Shown here: piece after piece, positions 35,365 through 43,952 of the stretch | Layout: every line of letters begins with the position of its first letter | Numbering within the stretch: the first letter of the stretch is position 1 | Source: Paenibacillus sp. LS1 | GTDB lineage: Bacteria > Bacillota > Bacilli > Paenibacillales > Paenibacillaceae | Direction: 5' to 3' | Assembly (NCBI RefSeq): GCF_026013365.1 | Contig: NZ_JAPDOE010000008.1 | Coordinates: forward strand, 1-64,000 | DNA length: 64,000 bases | Notes under the pieces: model-generated | Databases searched by the model: none | What the model saw: only the letters and a program-made list of their open reading frames with translations | Told to the model about the DNA's origin: nothing | Made by a program: the position numbers and the translations under genes

Positions 35365-35390
35365 CTATCGTATGACAAAATTCGAGTTTA
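35365..35390 (-). promoter_or_regulatory. SigD-like promoter of the second chemoreceptor gene
   Basis: On the minus strand TAAA (35390-35387), 14 bases, then TACGATAG (35372-35365), near the TAAA-N15-GCCGATAT form. It is about 97 bases before the start. Confidence 0.35.
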
Positions 35391-35603
35391 TTCAACAATA
35401 TTTATGAGTTTTACGAAAATATTTTTCGATTTTATAGGTATTTAGGATTACATCTGTTCTATAAAAAGTAATCTGTCTCTCCCTTAGTGCACATCTTGTG
35501 GTATATTTCTGAATTAATGTGACACGAAAAATGAACCTGAATGGATATACATCGATATATATCGGTTTATGGAGACCAAAATTGGAGAGGGGATGTACCG
35601 GAG

Positions 35604-36347
35604 TTGGACCAAAGTACATTACAGATATCTGGACAGGAGAACACAGAAGAGGTCCAGGATCAGGCTACATTCATGCAGGGGGTCAAAGATTGTATCCCAA
35701 CGCTGCTTGGCTATTTGAGTATTGGCTTTGCTGCGGGGGTCATTGAAATGACAGCAGGTCTGAGTCTGGCGGAAACGGCTCTGCTTAGCCTGATTTTATA
35801 TGCAGGATCAGCCCAGTTCATTGCAGCGGGTATGCTCGCATCGAATGGGTCAGCAGTAGCCATCATGTTCACCATATTTTTCGTAAATCTACGTCATTTG
35901 CTGCTCAGTGCAGCTGTATCACCGTATTTTCGGCATCTGACCCCGCTTAAAAATATGTGGATTGGTTCACTGCTTACGGATGAGTCTTTTGGCGTAGCGA
36001 TGACACGTGCGATTGGCAGAGAAAGACTCAGTGAACGGTGGATGCACGGTCTGAATATTACGGCGTACTTGAACTGGTTCGTGGCTAATATGGCGGGAGC
36101 GTACTTTGGACGCTGGATTACCAACCCGGAACGGCTGGGTCTGGATTATGCCCTGCCTGCGATGTTTATTGGACTGGTTGTACTCCAGTTGGTGCATCGT
36201 AAAAATAAAAAAATACACATTAATGTGGCTATTATCGCCGTTGTCTGTGTAATCTTCGCCAGCATGGCTTCACTTGGCAGCATGAGTGTCATTGTGGCTG
36301 CGGTCATTGCGGCAACGATGGGAGTGTTCATGGAACGATGGAAGTAA
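35604..36347 (+). CDS. azlC: AzlC-family branched-chain amino acid exporter, large subunit
   Basis: A membrane protein of about 247 residues. The family core is clear: GYLSIGFAAGVIEMTAGLSL, LSLILYAGSAQFIAAGML, FVNLRHLLLSAAVSP and GSLLTDESFGVA. AzlC works with AzlD to export branched-chain amino acids. The TTG at 35604 is preferred because GGAGAGGGG lies ten bases upstream; an in-frame ATG at 35541 has no ribosome site and would add 21 untypical residues. AzlD overlaps its 3' end by ten bases. Confidence 0.9.
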   Translation: MDQSTLQISGQENTEEVQDQATFMQGVKDCIPTLLGYLSIGFAAGVIEMTAGLSLAETALLSLILYAGSAQFIAAGMLASNGSAVAIMFTIFFVNLRHLLLSAAVSPYFRHLTPLKNMWIGSLLTDESFGVAMTRAIGRERLSERWMHGLNITAYLNWFVANMAGAYFGRWITNPERLGLDYALPAMFIGLVVLQLVHRKNKKIHINVAIIAVVCVIFASMASLGSMSVIVAAVIAATMGVFMERWK

Positions 36348-36667
36348 GATGGGATGTATTCTGGATTATTATGGGTTCGGCGCTGTTAACATTTATCCCG
36401 CGTGTACTGCCACTGATGCTGTTCAGCAAGATACAGATTCCAATGTGGTTGTTACGCTGGCTGGAGTATGTACCCGTAGCGGTCATGGCAGCACTGATTG
36501 GTCAGGAACTGTTCATGTCAGACAACCAGTTGGTGCCGATTACGCACAATGCAGCCCTGTGGGCATCCCTGCCTACGATTGCAGTAGCGATCTGGACACG
36601 CAGTCTGCTTGGAACCGTATTGGTTGGTATTGTGGCTATGATGATTCTGCGATACGTGATGGGATAG
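36338..36667 (+). CDS. azlD: AzlD-domain small subunit
   Basis: A 109-residue protein with about four membrane segments: the N-terminal FWIIMGSALLTFIPRVLPLM, then MWLLRWLEYVPVAVMAALIG, and a C-terminal LLGTVLVGIVAMMILRYVMG. Size, the early FIPRVLP motif and the ten-base overlap with azlC identify it as the AzlD partner. Confidence 0.92.
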   Translation: MEVRWDVFWIIMGSALLTFIPRVLPLMLFSKIQIPMWLLRWLEYVPVAVMAALIGQELFMSDNQLVPITHNAALWASLPTIAVAIWTRSLLGTVLVGIVAMMILRYVMG

Positions 36668-36746
36668 AGTGTGGATTGAAATATGAAATACCTGAAGGAA
36701 TAGAATTGTGATGAAAACGCTATTTTCTATTGTGGCCGAAAGGGAT

Positions 36747-36782
36747 AAAATGGAGACTGAGGTGTTCAGTGTTTCCATTTTG
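36747..36782. terminator. Hairpin after azlCD
   Basis: AAAATGGAGAC pairs with GTTTCCATTTT around a loop of about 13 bases, 80 bases after the azlD stop and just before the SGNH hydrolase gene. Weak T-run, so termination is plausible but partial. Confidence 0.5.
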
Positions 36783-36808
36783 CACAAGAGGAAGGAACGA
36801 TTTCAATC

Positions 36809-37465
36809 ATGAGTACTAGTCCATCCGTTATATTGTTTCAGGGAGACTCGATTACAGATGGGGGAAGATCACGCAATGATGATCCGAATCATTTTCTCGG
36901 CCACGGATATGCGTATCTGATCTCCAGCAAACTGGGTATGGAACTCGCGGGCAAGGATAAGACGTTTTATAACAGAGGTATCAGCGGGGATCGAGCATCC
37001 GATCTGTACGCACGCTGGAATGAGGATACGATTAGTCTGAAACCAGATCTGATTAGTATCCTCATTGGGGTTAATGATGCCTGGCGCACGATGAATGGTG
37101 AGCCTAGCGGGGTAACGGATCGTTTCGGACGGGCGTATCGCCATTTGCTCGAAGAAACACGGGAAGTGATGCCGGATACAGGGCTGGTTTTGCTGGAGCC
37201 ATTTATTCTGAAAACCGGAGCGACCGTGGAGAAATGGGAAGCCTGGGAAGAGTATATCGGTCAGTATCAGAAACTAGCCCAAGGTCTTGCTGAAGAATTC
37301 GGCGCGGTGTGTGTGCCATTGCAGCAAACGTTCAATGATGCTCTGAAGCAGGCGGATGCAGCATACTGGTTGTGGGATGGCGTACACCCAACCGCAGCAG
37401 GTCATGAGCTGATTGCACGCCAATGGTTGTCTGTTGTGCAAAAATCTCCACTTGCGATTGTTTAA
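36809..37465 (+). CDS. SGNH/GDSL-family esterase
   Basis: A 218-residue cytoplasmic-looking hydrolase. Block I is FQGDSITDGG with the catalytic Ser in GDS; an Asn/Gly region (NRGISGDRASD) is block II; GVND is block III; the Asp-His pair is in DGVHPTAAGH. Length and motifs match carbohydrate acetylesterases of this superfamily. It precedes the heparinase-type/GH88 operon, which suggests deacetylation of a uronic-acid polysaccharide, but it has its own terminator at 37471 and so is a separate transcript. Confidence 0.92.
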   Translation: MSTSPSVILFQGDSITDGGRSRNDDPNHFLGHGYAYLISSKLGMELAGKDKTFYNRGISGDRASDLYARWNEDTISLKPDLISILIGVNDAWRTMNGEPSGVTDRFGRAYRHLLEETREVMPDTGLVLLEPFILKTGATVEKWEAWEEYIGQYQKLAQGLAEEFGAVCVPLQQTFNDALKQADAAYWLWDGVHPTAAGHELIARQWLSVVQKSPLAIV

Positions 37466-37470
37466 CCAAA

Positions 37471-37503
37471 ACGGAGGACCTGACGAGGGTTCTTCGTTTT
37501 TTT
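37471..37503 (+). terminator. Intrinsic terminator of the SGNH esterase gene
   Basis: ACGGAGGACC pairs with GGTTCTTCGT (two G-T pairs), followed by seven T residues. Confidence 0.85.
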
Positions 37504-37585
37504 GATATAGGAAGGAGAAGGACTTAAAGTTGTGGAAAGGGTTCTTATGGATAATTCTTCAGAATCGCTATCATATCCGGTAAAA

Positions 37586-37606
37586 TGAAATCGATTACAT
37601 TATAAT
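37586..37606 (+). promoter_or_regulatory. cre (CcpA) site overlapping promoter of the uronate operon
   Basis: TGAAATCGATTACA at 37586-37599 matches the cre consensus TGWAANCGNTNWCA at every position. A consensus -10 box TATAAT follows at 37601-37606, 28 bases before the first start codon. The -35 box is poor. The arrangement predicts glucose repression of the heparinase/GH88 operon. Confidence 0.75.
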
Positions 37607-37633
37607 GTTTGTATGACAATCCATTAACGAAGA

Positions 37634-39637
37634 GTGGTGAATCCAGTGGTAGATTCCATTCACGAAGTCGAAAATGAAAACATAAACAAGCGTGGAAACG
37701 AGAACAAAGCAGTGAGTTCCCTAAGTGCCAACAGACTTCGAGAGAAGTTATCCCGGCCTGAATTGGCTACGCTATACACGGATTTGAAGTCATATGGTGA
37801 ACGCGCTTTGATTGAACCCATGCCTTCCTTAACGTTCCGTCTATATCGCCAGTTCAGAGATACGGGTGAGCGGAAAGCCTATGAAGAGGCTTATTTCGAT
37901 CGGAGGGGCCGGTTGGCTGCTGTGGCGATGCTCGCATTGGACACGATTAGGCCGGATGCACTGCAAGCGCTGGAAGAAATGTTGTGGGACGTGTGTGGTG
38001 AGTATACGTGGTGCTTACCCGCGCATCTGGGTACAGGTGAAATCAACCAGGTCCATGGGAACATCGATCTGTTCGCCGCAGAGACGGTACATATGCTGGC
38101 CGAGATTGTGTCCATTCACGCTGAGCGGCTGGACGGCCTTGTCATAGAGCGGATCAGGTCTGAAGCAGATAGGCGTATCTTCACCCCGCTTTACCGGGAT
38201 CAACGGAAATTCCACTGGCAGACGGCGGATCACAACTGGTCTGCTGTCTGTGGTGGGTGCTGTGGCATGGCCGCACTGTTGCTGCTCAAGGATGAGTCCA
38301 CATTACAGGAATCGATCTCCCATACGATCAGCTGTATGAACGCATTCCTGAGCGGTTATGGCGAGGATGGCGGCTGTGCCGAAGGCATTGGATATTGGGT
38401 ATATGGATTTGGTTATTTCACCTATTATGCCGAGATGCTTCGTGAATATAGTGAGGGCGAAATAAATCTGCTGACGGGTTCAAAAATAGCAGCCATCGCA
38501 GCCTTCCCGCTGCGAGTTCATCTGTCAGGCGGCACATATGTGAATTATTCGGACAGTGCCGAGCAGGAAGAGGTCCCTTCCGGATTGCTATCCCTGCTCG
38601 CATCCCGGGTTGGGTTGCAGGTGGATCTGCCGCTTCATCTTCCACTGCTGACCGATGATCCCTGTCGTCGTTGGGCTCATCTGTTGCGCAACGTAATGTG
38701 GAGCGATCCGGCAGTGTATGGTGATGAAGGAGCCTTTGGACTGGCTGAACGTGGATTTATTTTTCAAAACCTGGGCTGGATGATTGCAAAAGGCTCGCTC
38801 GATTCTCCGGATACAAAACGTACGAACGGCGAACCTCTTCATGTGGCTATTTCCATTAAAGGCGGGCATAACGATGAACCTCACAACCATAATGATCTGG
38901 GTCAGTTCATTATCCATTGCGGTGGTGAGAATATTCTGTGTGATCCAGGAGCAGGGTTATATACCCAAGCGTATTTTGCACCAGGCAGAGAGCAACTGTT
39001 CCACATCTCGTCATCCGGTCATAGCGTTCCGCTCATTGAAGGCCAAGAGCAAAGCTCGGGTAGGCAAGCGCAAGCCCATGTGTTAGAGACAAAGCTGGCA
39101 GAGGGTGGCGGTGAGCTGGATACTACTTTGGATCTGACATCCGCGTACTCCGGGGTTGCTTCTCTGGCTCGTTATACGCGCCAATTTCATTGGGAAATAT
39201 CTCCTGACGGTAGCAAAGATAGAGCAGAATTGCGTCTGATTGACCGTTTTCAATGGAAAAGCAGGAGGGTGTCTTCGGCTGAATCCTTCTCTTCGGTGGA
39301 CGATTCAGATGCAGGATGTTCAAGCGTTGTGGAGCGATGGATGAGTAGAGTGCAGCCTGAGGTGGTGAAGAGCGGTAATCTTCGCTGGCAAGGTGTACAT
39401 GGAACGGTCCATATGACGTATGATGCGAACCAGTGGCAAGTCCTTACGGAGGCAATAGACACAGTTGATCATGACAATGTTCCCATCACATTCTATCGGA
39501 CGTCACTGTCATGGACAGGTGTGATTGATGAGACGGATGTTCGGATAGAAAGTCCTAATCCGCTTGAAACGGTATGTGAAGTGCGCTTCATTATTGAACC
39601 GAAAATGGGAGAAACCGAGGTGAGCATGCATGAGTAA
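37634..39637 (+). CDS. Heparinase II/III-family polysaccharide lyase
   Basis: A 667-residue protein. The first half is an alpha-helical toroid (for instance WQTADHNWSAVCGGCCGMAA and GYGEDGGCAEGIGYWVYGFGY). The C-terminal part is the heparinase II/III-like beta domain, marked by GHNDEPHNHNDLGQFIIHCG followed by CDPGAGLYT. Members cleave uronic-acid polysaccharides by beta-elimination. No signal peptide is seen, so it would act on imported oligosaccharides. The start is GTG and could be 37634 or 37646. Its 3' end overlaps the next gene by eight bases, and GH88 follows, so the operon makes and then hydrolyses unsaturated uronides. Confidence 0.88.
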   Translation: MVNPVVDSIHEVENENINKRGNENKAVSSLSANRLREKLSRPELATLYTDLKSYGERALIEPMPSLTFRLYRQFRDTGERKAYEEAYFDRRGRLAAVAMLALDTIRPDALQALEEMLWDVCGEYTWCLPAHLGTGEINQVHGNIDLFAAETVHMLAEIVSIHAERLDGLVIERIRSEADRRIFTPLYRDQRKFHWQTADHNWSAVCGGCCGMAALLLLKDESTLQESISHTISCMNAFLSGYGEDGGCAEGIGYWVYGFGYFTYYAEMLREYSEGEINLLTGSKIAAIAAFPLRVHLSGGTYVNYSDSAEQEEVPSGLLSLLASRVGLQVDLPLHLPLLTDDPCRRWAHLLRNVMWSDPAVYGDEGAFGLAERGFIFQNLGWMIAKGSLDSPDTKRTNGEPLHVAISIKGGHNDEPHNHNDLGQFIIHCGGENILCDPGAGLYTQAYFAPGREQLFHISSSGHSVPLIEGQEQSSGRQAQAHVLETKLAEGGGELDTTLDLTSAYSGVASLARYTRQFHWEISPDGSKDRAELRLIDRFQWKSRRVSSAESFSSVDDSDAGCSSVVERWMSRVQPEVVKSGNLRWQGVHGTVHMTYDANQWQVLTEAIDTVDHDNVPITFYRTSLSWTGVIDETDVRIESPNPLETVCEVRFIIEPKMGETEVSMHE

Positions 39638-41588
39638 ATATACATCCGCGTCCACGTATCCATGGAAAGATGAACTCGAACGTTACCGTTCATTGGCAGA
39701 ACAAGCGGGTCCCGCTCCGGCAGACGGCTGGAATAGGGATCGTAAGCTGGCACTTGTTGAGAGTGTTGTTCGCGCTTACACACCATATCAGGACAGCCAA
39801 GGCGCAATTATCGATCCGTTCTCGGGTGTGGAGAGGTATTATTCTACACCAGCCTATGCGATGGCTGCGGCGGTTCTGGTTGATGCGGGACGTACAGATC
39901 TTATTGATTCCGCAGCGGCAGCCCTGTCACAGAGCATTAATGTCGTGGTCAAAGGTAGTGCACCAGACAATCACCCCGATTTTTTTCCGGTGCTTATGAT
40001 GAGAGCTTATATGTTGTTGAAATCACATCTGCCTGAACAAGCACAGATCTGGGCTGAGGCACTTAAGACGATTGATCCAGAACAAGATTATGTATTTACG
40101 ATGAGCAAGATGAACAATCCCAACCGCATGATTAACTGGAACGCCATTATGATCTCTGGCGAGTATCTGCGGTGGCGTGAACAGCTGGCGAATGAGAGTA
40201 CTGCGTGGATGGATCGTTATCTAGAAGCCTATCATGTGCCCCGATTTACAGCCCTTGGGTTGTATCAGGATGGACCGCTGGATCGCCCAAATTGTCCATT
40301 TTCCTATGATATTGCCACCCGGTATCACCTTGGGGTGATGCTTGAAGCTGGTTACGAGGGAGCTACTGCCGATACGTTACGTGAGCAGTTGCGACATGGT
40401 GCGTTCAGCTCGCTACTGACGCTCTCACCGCTAGGTGAGATTCCACCGCGTGGTCGCAGCTCCCATCACCAGTGGAACGAGGCAGCCGCGGCTTATGTAT
40501 GCTCCACACATGCAAAACTAGCTTTGCAGGCGGGAGATCGGGTGATGGCGGGTGCTTTTGCACGTGCGGCTAATCGGTGTTTTGCTGCTGTAGAGCGCTG
40601 GAAAATGGATGATGGGCGCTTGAAAATTGTACGCAATGAATACGCGCCAGAAGATCGCCACGGGTATGAGATCTATACCAACCATACCTGTTACAACCTG
40701 TGGACGGTAGCAGCGCTGGCCCACGCTTGTCTCAGTGATCCGGGAGAGGATGTGGGCGAAGTGTACCTTCCTTCCGAGGTGGGCAGCCGAGTTTTGCAGA
40801 CCGATGGGTGGTTCGAAACCGTGATTGCTTCCATACCTGGTCAGCAGCTGGTATTACAAACGGCGATGAATGATCCGTATACGATCCCTGGTTTGGTACG
40901 GATTCAGCAGATGGGGTTACCTGGTCTGATTGGTCCGTCCGCCGCCAGCCATGTGCAGGCCGGATTCACGGAATTTGCCGAAGGGGAGGTCCGTCCGCTC
41001 AGCTACTGTCCTGCCTGGAAGACACCAGATGGGGTATGGCATAGCCTTGCAGAGGGCATTCCATCCGGTGGTGCTTATGATCGGGATGTTGGATTAGACC
41101 CTGCTCAGGGAGGTGGTTCCATTGTGTATGAGAAGGTGGACTATGATTCGCGGAATGAAGTGGAGCAGCATCTGGCGGAAAGAACGGCAGAAGATGGCAT
41201 AACTGCCTTGGAGAATGCTTTTGCCGTGACATGGGTCGGTCCATTACCCGGAATTGAAACATTGCGTACCCATTATGTACAACAGGCGGATGTGCTGACC
41301 ATAACGTATGAATTCGAAGGTGAGATCACGGCGGCAGGTGCACTCATTCCATTGATGTTCCATGATGGTCGTGAACAGGCGGTAATCACCCATACGGATC
41401 ATAGGGTACGAACGGAGTATCGGGGGGCCTATGTAGAATCTACAGCGCTGGATCAGGGAGCCATTATTCATCTGGAGGAGCAGGCTGTGGCTTCCCGTAA
41501 TGGGTTGCTGAAGGAAGCGCGAATTGAAGTGAGCGGAGCCCGTAGTCTGACATTTTCGATCCGATTGGGTGAGGTTAGTGATATTTAA
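39630..41588 (+). CDS. Unrecognised 652-residue protein of a uronate-degradation operon
   Basis: I do not recognise the family with confidence. The protein is 652 residues, soluble and without signal peptide or membrane segment. The first two thirds are rich in Trp/Tyr and helical motifs (INWNAIMISGEYLRW, CPFSYDIATRYHLGVMLEAG, GRSSHHQWNEAAAAYVC, YTNHTCYNLWTVAALAH), which suggests an (alpha/alpha)6 barrel of a glycoside hydrolase or lyase. The last third is strand-rich. It overlaps the heparinase gene by eight bases and GH88 follows after 103 bases, so it very likely acts on the same uronic-acid oligosaccharide, perhaps as a glucuronidase. The ATG follows GAGGTG by seven bases. Confidence 0.85.
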   Translation: MSKYTSASTYPWKDELERYRSLAEQAGPAPADGWNRDRKLALVESVVRAYTPYQDSQGAIIDPFSGVERYYSTPAYAMAAAVLVDAGRTDLIDSAAAALSQSINVVVKGSAPDNHPDFFPVLMMRAYMLLKSHLPEQAQIWAEALKTIDPEQDYVFTMSKMNNPNRMINWNAIMISGEYLRWREQLANESTAWMDRYLEAYHVPRFTALGLYQDGPLDRPNCPFSYDIATRYHLGVMLEAGYEGATADTLREQLRHGAFSSLLTLSPLGEIPPRGRSSHHQWNEAAAAYVCSTHAKLALQAGDRVMAGAFARAANRCFAAVERWKMDDGRLKIVRNEYAPEDRHGYEIYTNHTCYNLWTVAALAHACLSDPGEDVGEVYLPSEVGSRVLQTDGWFETVIASIPGQQLVLQTAMNDPYTIPGLVRIQQMGLPGLIGPSAASHVQAGFTEFAEGEVRPLSYCPAWKTPDGVWHSLAEGIPSGGAYDRDVGLDPAQGGGSIVYEKVDYDSRNEVEQHLAERTAEDGITALENAFAVTWVGPLPGIETLRTHYVQQADVLTITYEFEGEITAAGALIPLMFHDGREQAVITHTDHRVRTEYRGAYVESTALDQGAIIHLEEQAVASRNGLLKEARIEVSGARSLTFSIRLGEVSDI

Positions 41589-41691
41589 CAGATAGTTATT
41601 GCAGTTACGGCATACGACGCTATAGATAAGTTGAGGATCAGCTGGAGCATCAAGCTAGATGTCCGGTATTGAATCGAGGAGGGATATGTTC

Positions 41692-42828
41692 ATGAACACA
41701 TCAACGTCGGTAAAATGGCTCGAGGAAGCGTGGCAACAGGGAGCTGCCAAAACGATTCGGAATGCAAAGCGGATCAAGGATACATTTCCACACATTGCCC
41801 CGCAAGGGACGTATGACCGGAATGATCCGGAATGGTGGACAGCTGGTTTCTGGCCTGGATTGTTATGGCTGGTCTATGAGGATATGCCAGAAAGTGAAGC
41901 GGTGGCTCCGCTACATCGCATTGCCGAAAGTTGTGAGCGGCAACTGGAGGGTTGTCTGCGTGATCCCGAATCGGTCGATCACGATCTGGGGTTCATCTGG
42001 CTGCTTAGTGGCGTAGCCAACTACCGCCAGACGGGCAGTGCGGATGGACGGCGGCGTGGCATGCTTGCCGCCAACCTGCTCGCTGCCCGCTTCCACGTGC
42101 GCGGTGAGTTCATCCGCGCCTGGAACTTCAGCTCGTCAGCAATGGATACGCGCGGCGTAGCCATCATTGACAGCATGATGAACCTGCCGCTGCTCTACTG
42201 GGCATCCGAGCAGAGCGGCGATCCTCGCTTCCGTTGGCTGGCGGAAGCGCATGCGGACACCGTGGCGCGCGAATTCATCCGCGCTGACGGGTCCATCTGC
42301 CACGTAGTGGAGTTCGATCCACACACGGGGCAGAAGCTGCGAGAGCATGGCGGACAGGGCCATGCTCCAGGTTCCGCCTGGGCGCGGGGCACCGCCTGGG
42401 CGTTGCACGGGTTTGCGCTGTCTTTCCGGTATACGGGCGAAGCCCGATATCTGGAGACAGCGGAGCGCGCGGCCGATTTCTTCCTCGCCATGCTTGGCGA
42501 AGAGATCGTGCCGGTGTGGGATTTCCGCGCACCTGCGGAGCATCAGGTGGCGTGGGACTCGTCCGCTGCGGCGATTGCCGCGAGCGGGTTGCTGGAGCTG
42601 GCGAAGCTGTCGCCACGCGGGGAAACCTATGCCGCCGCCGGAGAGCGTATCGTCCGCGGCTTGCATGAGAACTATAGCTCCGGCGACTCAGCAGCGGAAG
42701 AAGGTCTGATCATGCAGGGAACGGTGCATTACCCGGAAGGGCGAGGGTTGAATGTGCCGATTATATACGGCGATTATTTCTATATGGAAGCGCTGGCGAA
42801 GCTGCGTGGACGTGAGGGGTTATTTTAA
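41692..42828 (+). CDS. Glycoside hydrolase family 88 (unsaturated glucuronyl hydrolase)
   Basis: An enzyme of about 378 residues that removes the 4,5-unsaturated uronate left at the non-reducing end by lyases. Family marks are WWTAGFWPGLLWL, DHDLGFIWL and IIDSMMNLPLLYW (the two catalytic-type Asp sites), GQGHAPGSAWARGTAWALHG and WDSSAAAIAASGL. The ATG at 41692 is eight bases after GAGGAGGG; an ATG at 41686 is too close. Bases about 42040-42690 are much richer in G+C (about 68-70% in sampled 60-base lines) than the ends of the gene (about 50-52%), which suggests a mosaic origin. Confidence 0.94.
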   Translation: MNTSTSVKWLEEAWQQGAAKTIRNAKRIKDTFPHIAPQGTYDRNDPEWWTAGFWPGLLWLVYEDMPESEAVAPLHRIAESCERQLEGCLRDPESVDHDLGFIWLLSGVANYRQTGSADGRRRGMLAANLLAARFHVRGEFIRAWNFSSSAMDTRGVAIIDSMMNLPLLYWASEQSGDPRFRWLAEAHADTVAREFIRADGSICHVVEFDPHTGQKLREHGGQGHAPGSAWARGTAWALHGFALSFRYTGEARYLETAERAADFFLAMLGEEIVPVWDFRAPAEHQVAWDSSAAAIAASGLLELAKLSPRGETYAAAGERIVRGLHENYSSGDSAAEEGLIMQGTVHYPEGRGLNVPIIYGDYFYMEALAKLRGREGLF

Positions 42829-42934
42829 AAAGAAGAATTGAGAACTACAAGCTGGAGGAACTGAAGGTAAGAGATCCAATTCTTAAATCAGTTATATATT
42901 CGGTATTAAATAGTCAGTAGTTATATTTGTAACC

Positions 42935-43022
42935 ATCATCACCTGTCCGCGTGAGGCAGTCTCCAGTATTAGGAATGGTATCCCTTCTATTGAAGGCGAG
43001 ATGAGCGGGCAGGATGATGATA
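42935..43022. other. Candidate structured RNA or hairpin element
   Basis: The 309-base gap between the GH88 gene and the methyltransferase gene has no open frame. It contains a stem of about 16 pairs, ATCATCA-CCTGTCCGC (42935-42950) with GCGGGCAGG-ATGATGAT, enclosing about 54 bases with smaller pairings. A further CTATTAG/CTAATAG set lies at 43023-43120. No known RNA family was recognised. Confidence 0.4.
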
Positions 43023-43137
43023 TCTAATAGAAGAAAGATCAGCGAAGATTCTCTTGATACGAAGATGCCACTCGTGCGGTTCCTGTTGGGGTGCAGGCTT
43101 AATTAGTATGTTCTATTAGAAATAGAAATAATTTATC

Positions 43138-43743
43138 TCACTTCGAAGGTGTACGTCTCAGAATAACAAAGTCGGCAGAAGATTGATCCGGATAGCGTTG
43201 CGGAATAATCTCATGAACTTTGAAATCAGGATAATCGAAGAGATAATCGAACAAATTACGGTCCTGGATCGTATCGATCCCCGGATTGCCGTTTTCTTTC
43301 AAACGCGTGTATAACACCACCCATGCTGTGGAAGCGTGCAGAACATCATAGAGGGTATTGCGAAAATCGGTTTCATCCGTAATGTGATATAACACATCCA
43401 AACAGACCGTCAGATCGGCTTGCAGGAAACCACGGTTAATCCACAGACCAGGTGTATATAGCATGAAGCTCTTGGACGAATCCTTGGCAAACTGGGAAGC
43501 ACAGCGTTTTACCGAAGAGGCAGCGACATCAACGCCGAGGTAATCCTCATAGTTCATATATTGCAACTGGTTGCCATCCCCACATCCAAACTCAATGACT
43601 CGATGAATGTCTTCACGCTGGATCAGTCCGTTCACAACCTCGGCTTTGAATTCGGCCAATACCCCGTATGATCCCCTTCCGGAAGTCTCACCCGAACGAT
43701 ACGTTTGCTCCCAATATCCTTTGTAATCAAAAGGCTGACGCAT
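43138..43743 (-). CDS. Class I SAM-dependent methyltransferase
   Basis: A methyltransferase of about 201 residues. Motif I, the SAM-binding loop, is VIEFGCGDGNQLQYM; the following acidic motif is YLGVDVAASSV; motif IV is TVCLDVLYHITDE. The start at 43743 is preferred because GGGGGA lies seven bases upstream; a frame reaching 43785 lacks one. The substrate is not evident and neighbours give no clue. It is transcribed alone. Confidence 0.9.
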   Translation of the reverse strand: MRQPFDYKGYWEQTYRSGETSGRGSYGVLAEFKAEVVNGLIQREDIHRVIEFGCGDGNQLQYMNYEDYLGVDVAASSVKRCASQFAKDSSKSFMLYTPGLWINRGFLQADLTVCLDVLYHITDETDFRNTLYDVLHASTAWVVLYTRLKENGNPGIDTIQDRNLFDYLFDYPDFKVHEIIPQRYPDQSSADFVILRRTPSK

Positions 43744-43952
43744 ATGTTTCCCCCGATCCTGTGAAATGAAGTTCAAGACAATCACTATACATAGGTTATG
43801 CGCAATATTCGCAGGTATGAATTAGTTAGAAAATGAAGAGAGCATGAATTAATTTCCACAGAATTCCCTGAAAATTTCCTGAAAGTCTAAACATCTGGAA
43901 AGGACTTGCCGACATTAAACATAAGGAAAAAAATGATGATAATCGGGGGGAA

